A stretch of DNA of 64,000 bases from CAZCBN01 sp964496975 (GTDB lineage: Bacteria > Planctomycetota > Phycisphaerae > Phycisphaerales > UBA1924): NCBI GenBank assembly GCA_964496975.1, contig CAZCBN010000001.1, positions 1 through 64,000 on the forward strand, read 5' to 3'. A model generated the notes under the pieces. That model made no database searches, had not been told where the DNA came from, and worked only from the letters and a program-made list of their open reading frames with translations. The position numbers were made by a program, and so were the translations under genes. This document shows positions 42,250-50,007 of the stretch, piece after piece (the stretch's first letter is position 1; each line of letters begins with the position of its first letter).

Positions 42250-44046
42250 ATGCATCCGTCCTCCCGCGCGGCCACGCGCATGCTCCTGCTGTGCGCCAGC
42301 CTCACCGCCGGCCTCGCGGCGCGTCCCGCGTTTGCACAGGCACCGCCCACCGTCACCGCCGAGGTCGTCGTCACCGCCACCGTCGCGCCCGTCCCGGCCG
42401 CCAGCGTCGGACGCACCGTCTTCACGCTGACGCGCGACGACCTGCAGCGCTTCGGCGTGACCTCGGTCATCGACGGCCTGCGGCTGCTGCCGGGCGTCGA
42501 CGTGAAGGCGCGCGGCCCGCACGACGTGCAGGCCGACTTCAGCCTGCGCGGCGCGACCTTCGGCCAGGCGCTCGTGTTGCTCGACGGCGTGCGGCTCAAT
42601 GACGCGCAGAGCGGACACCATAACGGCGAAATCCCCGCGCCGCTGGTGGGGGTGGACCGCATCGAAGTGGTGGCCGGCCCCGCCTCCGCGGTCCATGGCG
42701 CCGATGCGTTCGGCGGCACGATTCAGGTGCTGACCCGCCGCGGCCGACACCTCACCGGCCAGGGCGCGTTCGGCGAACACCGGACCGTCTCCGCGCAGGT
42801 GTCCTCGAGCGGGCACGTGTTGCCGGCGGCCTGGACCGTGGCCGCCTGGGGCGCGAGATCGGACGGCTTCATGTTCGATCGCGACTACGCGCAGGGCGGC
42901 GGCTCGCTGCGCGGCACGGTTTCCTCTTCGGTCACGATGGACGTCCGGCACCAGCGCCGCGCGTTCGGCGCCAACGGGTTTTACGGCAACTCCCCGTCGA
43001 AGGAATGGACCGACGGCACCGTCATCTCCACGCTGCTCAACCGGCAGGCCGGCGGCTGGACCACGCAGGCGCGGGTCGCCTGGCGCAACCACGGCGATCA
43101 CTTCCGGTGGGACATCAACCGCCCCGGGTTCGCCGAGAACCGGCATCGCACCAACGCGCTCGACGCCGACCTGACGCTGGGCCGCTCGCTGGGCGCCGCG
43201 CTGCGACTGACCGCGGGTGGCGGAGGCGGCGGCGACTGGATCACGTCGTCCAACCTCGGCGATCACACCTACGGCCGCGCGTACGCGTTCGCCGAGGCGT
43301 TGTGGGCGCCGGCCGCGCGAGTGTCGGTCCAGTCGGCGGTGCGATTCGATCACTACTCCACGTTCGGCGACGCCTGGAGCCCGTCCCTCTCGGCGGCCGT
43401 CCAGGTGTCCGGCCGCGTACGCCTGCGCGCCTCGGCCGCGCGCGCGTTCCGCATTCCCACCTTCACCGAGCGTTTTTATACCGACCCGGCGCACCTGGCC
43501 AGTGACACGCTGGCCCCCGAACGCGGGTGGGCGCTCGACAGCGGGCTTGACGTGCAGGCGGGCCGCTGGACGCTCAGCGCCACGCCGTTCATCCGCTGGG
43601 ATGAAGACGTCATTGACTGGATTCGCGGCAGCACGGCCGAACGCTGGCGCACCACAAACGTCCGCGACGTCACCACGCGCGGGCTGGAATGGTCGGCGTC
43701 CGGGCGCTTCACCGGCGCCCTGGTGCGCGCCCACGTCACGCTGCTGGACGTCGACGCGCCGAAGCTGACGATGTTGTCGAAGTATGTGCTCGACTACGCC
43801 CCGCGATCGGCGGGGCTGAGCGTGGCCGTCCCGCTGGCGGCCCGGGTCGTGCTGTCGGCGACGGCTGATGGGCGCGACCGGTTGGATGGACAGCAGTACG
43901 TCCTGCTGGGCGCCCGGCTGACACGGCCGGTGGGCCGCGTGGACGTGTTCGTCGAGGGCAGCAACCTGCTCGACGAGGCCTACCGGGAAATTGGCGGGGT
44001 GCCGATGCCCGGACGCTGGGTCAGCGCGGGCATCCGGCTGCGCTGA
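42250..44046 (+). CDS. TonB-dependent outer-membrane receptor (BtuB-like)
   Basis: 598 residues, small for the family. The signal peptide (about 1-30, ending AFAQ) precedes a TonB-box-like VTAEVVVTAT, the plug domain (about 40-150, RTVFTLTRDDLQRFGVTSVI, DGVRLND, IEVVAGPASAVHGADAFGG) and a 22-stranded-type barrel with ARAFRIPTFTERFY and a final YREIGGVPMPGRWVSAGI segment. It imports a scarce ligand, perhaps a cobalamin or siderophore, in a TonB-driven way; the ligand cannot be named. TAAGCT at 42238-42243 ends 7 bases before the ATG. Confidence 0.92.
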   Translation: MHPSSRAATRMLLLCASLTAGLAARPAFAQAPPTVTAEVVVTATVAPVPAASVGRTVFTLTRDDLQRFGVTSVIDGLRLLPGVDVKARGPHDVQADFSLRGATFGQALVLLDGVRLNDAQSGHHNGEIPAPLVGVDRIEVVAGPASAVHGADAFGGTIQVLTRRGRHLTGQGAFGEHRTVSAQVSSSGHVLPAAWTVAAWGARSDGFMFDRDYAQGGGSLRGTVSSSVTMDVRHQRRAFGANGFYGNSPSKEWTDGTVISTLLNRQAGGWTTQARVAWRNHGDHFRWDINRPGFAENRHRTNALDADLTLGRSLGAALRLTAGGGGGGDWITSSNLGDHTYGRAYAFAEALWAPAARVSVQSAVRFDHYSTFGDAWSPSLSAAVQVSGRVRLRASAARAFRIPTFTERFYTDPAHLASDTLAPERGWALDSGLDVQAGRWTLSATPFIRWDEDVIDWIRGSTAERWRTTNVRDVTTRGLEWSASGRFTGALVRAHVTLLDVDAPKLTMLSKYVLDYAPRSAGLSVAVPLAARVVLSATADGRDRLDGQQYVLLGARLTRPVGRVDVFVEGSNLLDEAYREIGGVPMPGRWVSAGIRLR

Positions 44047-44055
44047 CCGTTCGCC

Positions 44056-44307
44056 TTACTTGCCCGCCTCGTCGGACTCGTCTTCCTCGTCGCCCGTCTC
44101 GCCCCACGGCGCATCATCGCCCCAGGGCGACGCCTGCGGGCCGGGCACGATGCCGGCAATGTCTGGGTCTTCCCCGCCGGGCCCCCGCGGCACGACCGAC
44201 TTGCGCTCGCGGGCTTCTTCGCGGCGCGCGGCCTTTTCCTTCTGGCGCTCCTGACGAGCGCGCTCCCGGGCGCGTTTCTGCGCACTGACTTTTGGATGAT
44301 TCGCCAA
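44056..44307 (-). CDS. Small charge-polarised protein of unknown function
   Basis: 83 residues with no recognised family. The first 37 residues are a continuous Lys/Arg/Glu helix (KRARERARQERQKEKAARRE), then a Pro/Gly-rich middle, and the last 20 are strongly acidic (GDEEDESDEAGK). Such a basic-acidic layout could bind nucleic acid or ribosomes, but this is speculation. It is convergent with the receptor gene at a 9-base gap and 36 bases downstream of the SMR transporter gene. Confidence 0.6.
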   Translation of the reverse strand: MANHPKVSAQKRARERARQERQKEKAARREEARERKSVVPRGPGGEDPDIAGIVPGPQASPWGDDAPWGETGDEEDESDEAGK

Positions 44308-44343
44308 ATCCTGTCCTGACTCCCCGCCCGGTCTGGGCCCCTG

Positions 44344-44667
44344 TTAACGGCTGCCGGGCGCGAACTTCAATCCTATCAGTCCCGCGACGATCAGGCCGAC
44401 ACAGAAGAGGCGCACCGGCGAGGCCGACTCACCGAACCGCAGAATCCCGACGATGACCGTCCCGACCGCCCCGATCCCCGTCCACACCGCGTAGGCCGTG
44501 CCCAGCGGCAGCGACCGGACGGCAATCGCCAGCAGCCAGACGCTGCCCACCAGGGCCACCAGCGTCAGCACGGTCGGCACCGGCCGGCTGAACCCGTCAG
44601 TGAACTTCAGGCCCACCGCCCACGCGGTTTCGAGCACACCCGCCAACACCAGAATGAGCCACGGCAT
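44344..44667 (-). CDS. gdx: Small multidrug resistance transporter, Gdx/SugE type
   Basis: 107 residues with four membrane helices. The essential glutamate is Glu13 in GVLETAWAVGLKFTDGF; the WAxGLK block is typical of the Gdx (SugE) guanidinium exporters rather than EmrE-type drug pumps. It works as a dual-topology dimer in the inner membrane. The 18-base gap to the upstream gene is too short for a guanidine riboswitch. Confidence 0.88.
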   Translation of the reverse strand: MPWLILVLAGVLETAWAVGLKFTDGFSRPVPTVLTLVALVGSVWLLAIAVRSLPLGTAYAVWTGIGAVGTVIVGILRFGESASPVRLFCVGLIVAGLIGLKFAPGSR

Positions 44668-44685
44668 GACGGCACTCTACTCCAC

Positions 44686-46104
44686 TCACTGCCAGACCAT
44701 CAGGCGGTCGTGCGGACGGGCCGCATACTGCGCGGCCTGGGCACGGGCGCGTGTTTGTTCCGCGCCCCGCCACGCCCGCGGGCGCAGGTCCACCACCACC
44801 GTGCGGCCGGCGGCCTGATGAGCATCAAGCACCGCCGCGAGGTCAGCCGGCCAGGACCACCCGGGGCACACCGTCTGCCAGCGGCCCTCGGGTAACGCCG
44901 CCGTCGGCTCACGCCGAACCTGCTCCTTGATCAGGCCCACGGCCGGACAGGCGTGGCCGGTCACGATCACCGCATCGGCCGGTACCGACGCCAGGCGTTC
45001 TGCCATCGCGCGCGACACCTCCAGCCACGGGCGCTCCGCGCGGTGCACGACCACTGTTGCGATCGCGATGGGCAGCAGGAACCCGACAACCCATGCCGCG
45101 CGCCGCCTCCCGAGGGCCGCCGCGGCCGGCAGAGCGACGGCGGTCGGCAGCGCGATGAGCAGATACCGCGGACTGTAGGTCACACCGTGGTACGACGCCA
45201 TGACGGCCAGGACGAGCCACGACGGCAGGACCAGTGTGCTCCACCACGCCCCCTCACGCATCCGCACACTCCACATCGTCAGCATCACGCCCACTGGAGA
45301 CAATGCGACCAGCCATCCGGCGATGAGTCCCAGTTCCCGCGCGCCCCACTGCTGCAGTGCGCGGTCGTGCGCCATGCCCGCGCGCCAGTTGACGATGGTC
45401 TCGGTATATCCCGGCTGCACCGTCCAGGCCCAGACCATCGGGACCACGACACACAACACCGTGGCCACGCCGGCGGACAGCAGCAGGCGGATTCTTCGCA
45501 CGGGCTCGGTTCGCCAGAGCGCGAACGCCACCACGATGGCCATCACGATTGCCGCTTCGCGCAGGCCGGCGGCCAGGCCGAGCCACACTCCGGCCGACGC
45601 GGCGTCGCGCGCGCGCGTTGTGCGCGCGGCGCGCACCGCCCAGAACACCGCCAGGACGACGAAGGGGACGGTCGGACCGTCGGTGAGGACGGCGAAGCCG
45701 CTGTGCGCGAGCGCCGGTGACGTGGCGACCAGCGCGCCGGCGAGCAGCGAGGCGCGGCGATCGAATCCGAGTTCCCGCGCCAGCGCCCACGTGGCCGGCG
45801 CGGCGAGCGCGGTGAGCGCCAGGCACACCCAGCGCAGGACGGGTTCGAGGTGCCACACCGACCCGCCAATCCCCTGCCACCCGGCCGCGACGGCCTGGCT
45901 CAGCGCCGCGAATACCGGCCGGCCAAAGCCAAGCCCGCCCACCTCACCCGTCAGCGCCTGAGTGACGTAGCCGAACGAATCCCAATACACCGGCCCCCAC
46001 GACCCGACGACCAAACCACACGCCACGGTCAGCGCCCACAGGGCGCCCGCGGCTCCGCGGCCGCCAGAGCCGGCCGCGCTACGACCCCCTCGCCATCTCG
46101 TCAT
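44686..46104 (-). CDS. GT39-like membrane glycosyltransferase
   Basis: 472 residues with about ten hydrophobic helices. The loop after the first helix reads GPVYWDSFGYVTQAL, fitting the Asp-containing first loop of polyprenyl-phosphate-dependent glycosyltransferases (GT39/ArnT-like). The C-terminus is a soluble domain. Oddity: the ATG and codons up to about 19 (MTRWRGG..., then a Gly/Ala/Ser stretch) lie inside an 8-bp tandem array and a hairpin repeat that also occur elsewhere in the window, so the natural start may be internal, for example near the first helix. Confidence 0.72.
   Translation of the reverse strand: MTRWRGGRSAAGSGGRGAAGALWALTVACGLVVGSWGPVYWDSFGYVTQALTGEVGGLGFGRPVFAALSQAVAAGWQGIGGSVWHLEPVLRWVCLALTALAAPATWALARELGFDRRASLLAGALVATSPALAHSGFAVLTDGPTVPFVVLAVFWAVRAARTTRARDAASAGVWLGLAAGLREAAIVMAIVVAFALWRTEPVRRIRLLLSAGVATVLCVVVPMVWAWTVQPGYTETIVNWRAGMAHDRALQQWGARELGLIAGWLVALSPVGVMLTMWSVRMREGAWWSTLVLPSWLVLAVMASYHGVTYSPRYLLIALPTAVALPAAAALGRRRAAWVVGFLLPIAIATVVVHRAERPWLEVSRAMAERLASVPADAVIVTGHACPAVGLIKEQVRREPTAALPEGRWQTVCPGWSWPADLAAVLDAHQAAGRTVVVDLRPRAWRGAEQTRARAQAAQYAARPHDRLMVWQ
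46053..46083. repeat. REP-like hairpin repeat, copy A
   Basis: A 31-base unit starting CTCCGCGGCCGCC and ending CGGCCGCGCTACG. It is identical to copy B at 53610-53640. GCGGCCG and CGGCCGC can pair around CCAGAGC. It overlaps codons of the GT39-like gene and is followed directly by an 8-bp tandem array. Confidence 0.88.
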
Positions 46105-46170
46105 CTTGCCATCTCGTCATCTCGCCATCTCGTCATCCCGTCGCTCGCCACCTCGCCATCTCGCCACCTG
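46088..46170. repeat. 8-bp tandem array (CTCGCCAT family), copy 2
   Basis: About ten octamers such as CTCGCCAT, CTCGTCAT and CTCGCCAC run in register between the GT39-like and retropepsin genes. The putative GT39 start codon (46104, minus strand) is inside the array. The same octamer family is found at 16846-16900 and 53641-53676. Confidence 0.9.
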
Positions 46171-46177
46171 TTTAGGG

Positions 46178-46183
46178 TAGAGT
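46178..46183 (+). promoter_or_regulatory. -10 box of the retropepsin gene
   Basis: TAGAGT ends 7 bases before the ATG at 46190. It directly follows the 8-bp tandem array, which would cover the -35 region. Confidence 0.45.
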
Positions 46184-46189
46184 GCCCTC

Positions 46190-47722
46190 ATGCGAAAGCC
46201 CCGCCCTGCGGGCCTCGCGGCGCTCCTGTGTGGAGTGCTCGGGGCCGGACTCGTCGTCTCTGCCCAGAACGTGGCTCCGGGCCAGCGTCTCAACAGCGAA
46301 GCGCAACTGACACGCGGCGATCAGTATTTCGCGCAGCGCCGGTATCAGGAAGCGTTTCAGGCGTATGACGCCGCGCGCGCCAGTGAACGCGCCGGCACGC
46401 GGATTCTCGCCGGTGCCGGACAGGTGCAGACGCTCATGCGGATGAGCTTGTTCTCCGAGGCCGCGCGCATGGGCGGTGTCGTGGCGTCACGTGACCCCGA
46501 ACATCCGCTGGCCCTGGCGGTTCACGGTGACGCGCTGTGGGCGGCGGGCATGTTCGACGAGGCCGAGCGGCGGTACGACGAGGCGCTGGCGCGTGACGCG
46601 GAGCTGCCGTTGGGCCTGCACGGCAAGGGTCGCGCCCTGGCGGCCCGGCGGCAGTTCGACGAGGCGCTGCCGCTGCTGCGCCGCGCGATCGACCGCGACG
46701 ATCGACAGGCCGCGTTCCACTACACACTCGCCGGCGTCTACGAAGACCAGTTCAATTACCGTGACGCCACGCGCGCGCTGGATCGGTACCGCGACACCGT
46801 GTCGTCGCGTGAGATGGACGACCTGATGCAGTGGGCGCAGGCGCAGGCCGACTTCCTGCGCAGCTACGGGTCGCGCACGCCGTACGAACTGGTCAGCGGC
46901 GATCGCCTGTACACCGTGCCGCTGGTCATCGAGGAAGGCCGCGTGCGCGTCCGCGGGCGCGTGAACGACCGCGCCGACATTGATTTCGTGCTCGACACCG
47001 GCGCCGACCGCACGACATTGCCGCCGCCGCTGGCGTCACAGGCCGGCGTCGTGCCGGTGCAGACGCTCAAGACCGCGGGCGTCGGCGCGGTGGACGTCGG
47101 CTTCCGCGGCCTGCAGGTCGCGCGCATCGACGACCTGCAGATTGGCGATCTGCACGTGCGCCAGGTGGGTGCGCTCATCAAGAGCCCGACCATGCCGGGC
47201 CTGCCCCGGCCCGAAGGCGCGGGGTTCTCTCCACTGTCGATGGGGCTGTCGATTGAAGTCGACTACGGCGCGCAGACGTTGACCATGGGCCGCCTGCTGC
47301 CGGAGGCGCAGTACCCCATTCAGTTACCGCTGCGCATGCAGCGGCTGCCGTTCGTGCGCGCCACACTCAACGACGCCATGCCGGTCAACATGGCCATCGA
47401 CACCGGCGGCACGGCCATTTCGCTGAGCCGGCGTGTCGCCGGACGGCTCGAGACGCCCACGGCCCGGCTGGTCCCTGCCAAGGTGTATGGCACCAGCGGC
47501 TGGGATCCCAGCGCGTACCTGCTCCCGTTTGTGGACCTGTTCGTGGCGCCGGGCGTCGGCACGTCGCAGCGGTCCGTGGTCGTGCTCAACCTGGACGCGC
47601 CCAGCATGCTGCTGGGCTTTGAACTCGGCGGCATCCTCGGCCACGAGTTCCTCAGCAAGTACGTCGTGCGGATCGACCTGGTGCGCGGGTTCGTGGGGCT
47701 GCGACCAAGAGTCCTCACGTAA
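46190..47722 (+). CDS. Exported TPR protein with two retropepsin-like aspartyl protease domains
   Basis: 510 residues. A signal peptide (about 1-27) is followed by TPR-type helices (about 40-210, with RGDQYFAQRRYQEAFQAYDA) and then two aspartyl-protease-like domains: the first with FVLDTGADRTTLPP (Asp269), the second with MAIDTGGTAISLSRR (Asp404). Retropepsins normally dimerise with one Asp each, so both catalytic aspartates may sit in one chain. Substrate unknown; probably periplasmic. TAGAGT at 46178-46183 ends 7 bases before the ATG. Confidence 0.85.
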   Translation: MRKPRPAGLAALLCGVLGAGLVVSAQNVAPGQRLNSEAQLTRGDQYFAQRRYQEAFQAYDAARASERAGTRILAGAGQVQTLMRMSLFSEAARMGGVVASRDPEHPLALAVHGDALWAAGMFDEAERRYDEALARDAELPLGLHGKGRALAARRQFDEALPLLRRAIDRDDRQAAFHYTLAGVYEDQFNYRDATRALDRYRDTVSSREMDDLMQWAQAQADFLRSYGSRTPYELVSGDRLYTVPLVIEEGRVRVRGRVNDRADIDFVLDTGADRTTLPPPLASQAGVVPVQTLKTAGVGAVDVGFRGLQVARIDDLQIGDLHVRQVGALIKSPTMPGLPRPEGAGFSPLSMGLSIEVDYGAQTLTMGRLLPEAQYPIQLPLRMQRLPFVRATLNDAMPVNMAIDTGGTAISLSRRVAGRLETPTARLVPAKVYGTSGWDPSAYLLPFVDLFVAPGVGTSQRSVVVLNLDAPSMLLGFELGGILGHEFLSKYVVRIDLVRGFVGLRPRVLT

Positions 47723-47727
47723 CGCGC

Positions 47728-47772
47728 GCTGGTCTTGAGCGCGCGACCGCGGCCCGAAGACCGTGCCGCGCT
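47728..47772. repeat. Degenerate REP-like double hairpin, copy D
   Basis: GCGCGCT-GGTCTTG-AGCGCGC forms a 7-bp stem, followed by a CCGCGGCCCGAAGACCGTGC segment leading to CCGCGCTACG. The end is the same CGCGCTACG word that closes copies A-C. It lies just after the retropepsin gene stop. Confidence 0.6.
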
Positions 47773-47819
47773 ACGTACTGCCCCGTACAGGACAATACGT
47801 ACTGCCCCGTACAAGACAA
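47772..47819. repeat. 24-bp direct repeat, two copies
   Basis: TACGTACTGCCCCGTACAGG begins the first 24-base copy (47772-47795); the second (47796-47819) differs by one base (G to A). The copies are head to tail with no spacer and sit between the REP-like copy D and the tRNA-Pro terminator. Confidence 0.9.
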
Positions 47820-47843
47820 AAGGCCGGACATGACGTCCGGCCT
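47809..47843 (-). terminator. Intrinsic terminator downstream of tRNA-Pro
   Basis: On the minus strand a 9-bp perfect stem AGGCCGGAC/GTCCGGCCT (47843 to 47821, 5-nt loop) is followed by TTTGTCTTGT. It starts 13 bases after the 3' end of tRNA-Pro and would stop the transcript running from the amidohydrolase operon and the tRNA. Confidence 0.85.
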
Positions 47844-47855
47844 CTTGCTGATCTT

Positions 47856-47932
<77 letters not shown>

Positions 47933-47941
47933 ACAACCGAA

Positions 47942-49237
47942 TCATCTTACCCCGAAAACCCTCCGGCCGCCCTGCATCACCAGAGAAACTTCACGAATCG
48001 CCCGAATCTGCGTCGTCGGATCGCCGGTCACGGCCACCAGATCGGCCACCAGACCGGGCCGGATGCGCCCGACCTGCTGGTCCAGGTGCAGGACGTCGGC
48101 CGCCACCGACGTGGCCGACGTGAGCGCCGAGAGCGGCGTCATCCCGTAGTCCACCATCAGTTCGAGTTCGCGGGCGTTGTCACCATGCGCGAACACGCCG
48201 ACGTCCGATCCGTTGACGATGCGCACACCGGCGGCCAGAGCGGCCTTGAACGACTCGCGCTTCTGCCGGATGCGCGCGGGCTCCGGGTCGATGCCCGGCT
48301 TCCATCCGCCGTACTGCGTGATCGCGTGGCCCGCGGCCAGCGTCGGACACAGGGCCACACCGCGTTCGGCCATCAGCCGGAAGACCTCGGGCGTGCCGCC
48401 GTCGCCGTGTTCAATGGTCTCGGCGCCGGCCTCCACCGCGCGCCGCATGCCCTCCGCGGTGCTCGCGTGCACCACCACGGGCCGGCCGCTGCTCTTCGCC
48501 GTGTCGACGATGAGCCGGAGTTCGTCGAGGGAGTACGTCGGCTGCGCCTCGCCCGACGGCCCCCAGCGATAGTCGCCGTACACCTTTACCACGTCGGCGC
48601 CCTTGCCGATCTGCTCGCGCACGGCCTTCACCAACGCGTCGACGCCGTCGGCTTCCTGCGCGCCCTGCGGAATGTCCCATTCGGCCGCAAACCCCTTCGG
48701 CGCGTAACTGCCCGTCGCAATCAATGCCCGCGTGGCGATGAGCAGCCGCGGCCCGGGGATGATGCCTTCGGCCAGCGCCTGCTTGAGCCCCACGTCGGCG
48801 TACCCGGCGCCCTCGGTGCCCAGATCGCGCAACGTCGTGAAGCCGGCGTCCAGCGTGGCTTTCAGGTGATTCACCGCGCGAGCCACGCGCAGGGCGTGCG
48901 ACTCGTTGAGCACCTGCTGATTCCACGGGGTCTCGTTGTAGGGATGGAGCAGGACGTGGGTATGCGCGTCGATCAGTCCGGGCAGGAGCGTCGCGTTGGG
49001 CAGGTCGATGACTTCGGCCCCTGGCGCGCGCACGTCAGCGGCGGGTCCCACCGCGACGATCCGGCCGCCACGCACATGCACGACATCCCCGACACGGACG
49101 CGCTCGCCGTCGAACACGCGCGCCGGTCGCAGCAACACGTCGCCGGCGGCCGGCTGTTGTGCGAGCGGCCGCGGGGCGGCCCAGAGACCGGCCACCGCCA
49201 GCACCGCCGCCACGCCCAGCCGGCGCGCGATCGTCAC
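47942..49237 (-). CDS. Exported metal-dependent amidohydrolase (imidazolonepropionase-like)
   Basis: 431 residues with a GTG start and a signal peptide (about 1-27, ending LAQQ). The TIM-barrel amidohydrolase ligands are visible: LIDAHTHVLLHPYN (HxH), VVVHASTAEG, TIEHGDGGTPE and NGSDVGVFAHGDN (Asp). Such periplasmic enzymes are often dipeptidases of the Xaa-Pro or Xaa-Arg type; the substrate is not known. It starts 1 base after the surE stop. Confidence 0.88.
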   Translation of the reverse strand: MTIARRLGVAAVLAVAGLWAAPRPLAQQPAAGDVLLRPARVFDGERVRVGDVVHVRGGRIVAVGPAADVRAPGAEVIDLPNATLLPGLIDAHTHVLLHPYNETPWNQQVLNESHALRVARAVNHLKATLDAGFTTLRDLGTEGAGYADVGLKQALAEGIIPGPRLLIATRALIATGSYAPKGFAAEWDIPQGAQEADGVDALVKAVREQIGKGADVVKVYGDYRWGPSGEAQPTYSLDELRLIVDTAKSSGRPVVVHASTAEGMRRAVEAGAETIEHGDGGTPEVFRLMAERGVALCPTLAAGHAITQYGGWKPGIDPEPARIRQKRESFKAALAAGVRIVNGSDVGVFAHGDNARELELMVDYGMTPLSALTSATSVAADVLHLDQQVGRIRPGLVADLVAVTGDPTTQIRAIREVSLVMQGGRRVFGVR

Positions 49238-49238
49238 G

Positions 49239-49997
49239 TCAGACTCCCGGCACCGCCGCCGAACTCAGCAGCGCGGTCGTGCGCTCCAGCATGCGGTGGT
49301 CGGTCAGGTCGGGCTGCAGCGGCGTCACCGAGATGAAGCCCTGGCGCACGGCGTGGTGATCCGACTGTTCATCGAAATCCCAGTCATCGGAGGCTTCCTC
49401 GATCCAGAAGTACGGCCGCTGCCGGGGATCGAGCCGTTGCGCGACCTTCGTGATGTGGTTGCGCCGCGCCTGCACCGTCGTGCGCACGCCCTTGACGGGA
49501 CCGGAGGGAACGTTGATGTTGAGGAACGTCCGCGGCGGCAGCGGCGCCTGCAACACGGCCGCCGCCATCTGCGCGGCAAACGCCGCAGCCGTCGAGAAGT
49601 CGAACGTCTCGCGCGTGAACTGCTGCGACACCGCGATGGCCGGATACCCCAGCAGCGCCCCTTCCAGCGCCCCCGCCACCGTCCCCGAATACGTCACATC
49701 GTCGCCGATGTTGAACCCCTTGTTGATGCCCGACACGATCAGATCGGGCTTGTGCGTCAGGATCTGGTCGATGGCGATGTTGACGCAGTCGGTGGGCGTG
49801 CCGTCCACCGCGAACACATCGTCCGAGACGCGCTCGACGCGCAGCGGCCGCCGCAGCGTCAGCGCGTGGCCAACGGCGCTGGCCTCGGTCTGGGGCGCGA
49901 CGATGACGACCTCGCCGACCGCGCGAAGCGCCGTGGCCAGCGCGTGAATCCCCGGGGAGAAATGTCCGTCGTCATTGGTTACGAGAATGCGAATCAT
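49239..49997 (-). CDS. surE: 5'-nucleotidase SurE
   Basis: 252 residues from the ATG at 49997. MIRILVTNDDGHFSPGIHAL carries the metal-binding Asp9-Asp10, and VDGTPTDCVNIA and SGINKGFNIGDDVTYSGTVA are family blocks. It dephosphorylates nucleoside 5' and 3' monophosphates. The frame is open further upstream but that part overlaps the neighbouring gene and is unlike SurE. Confidence 0.96.
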   Translation of the reverse strand: MIRILVTNDDGHFSPGIHALATALRAVGEVVIVAPQTEASAVGHALTLRRPLRVERVSDDVFAVDGTPTDCVNIAIDQILTHKPDLIVSGINKGFNIGDDVTYSGTVAGALEGALLGYPAIAVSQQFTRETFDFSTAAAFAAQMAAAVLQAPLPPRTFLNINVPSGPVKGVRTTVQARRNHITKVAQRLDPRQRPYFWIEEASDDWDFDEQSDHHAVRQGFISVTPLQPDLTDHRMLERTTALLSSAAVPGV

Positions 49998-50007
49998 TGC
50001 CCGTTGA

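Noticed and set aside
44668..44690. Guanidine riboswitch in front of the Gdx-type exporter
   Set aside because: Only 18 bases separate it from the upstream gene; no riboswitch aptamer fits there.
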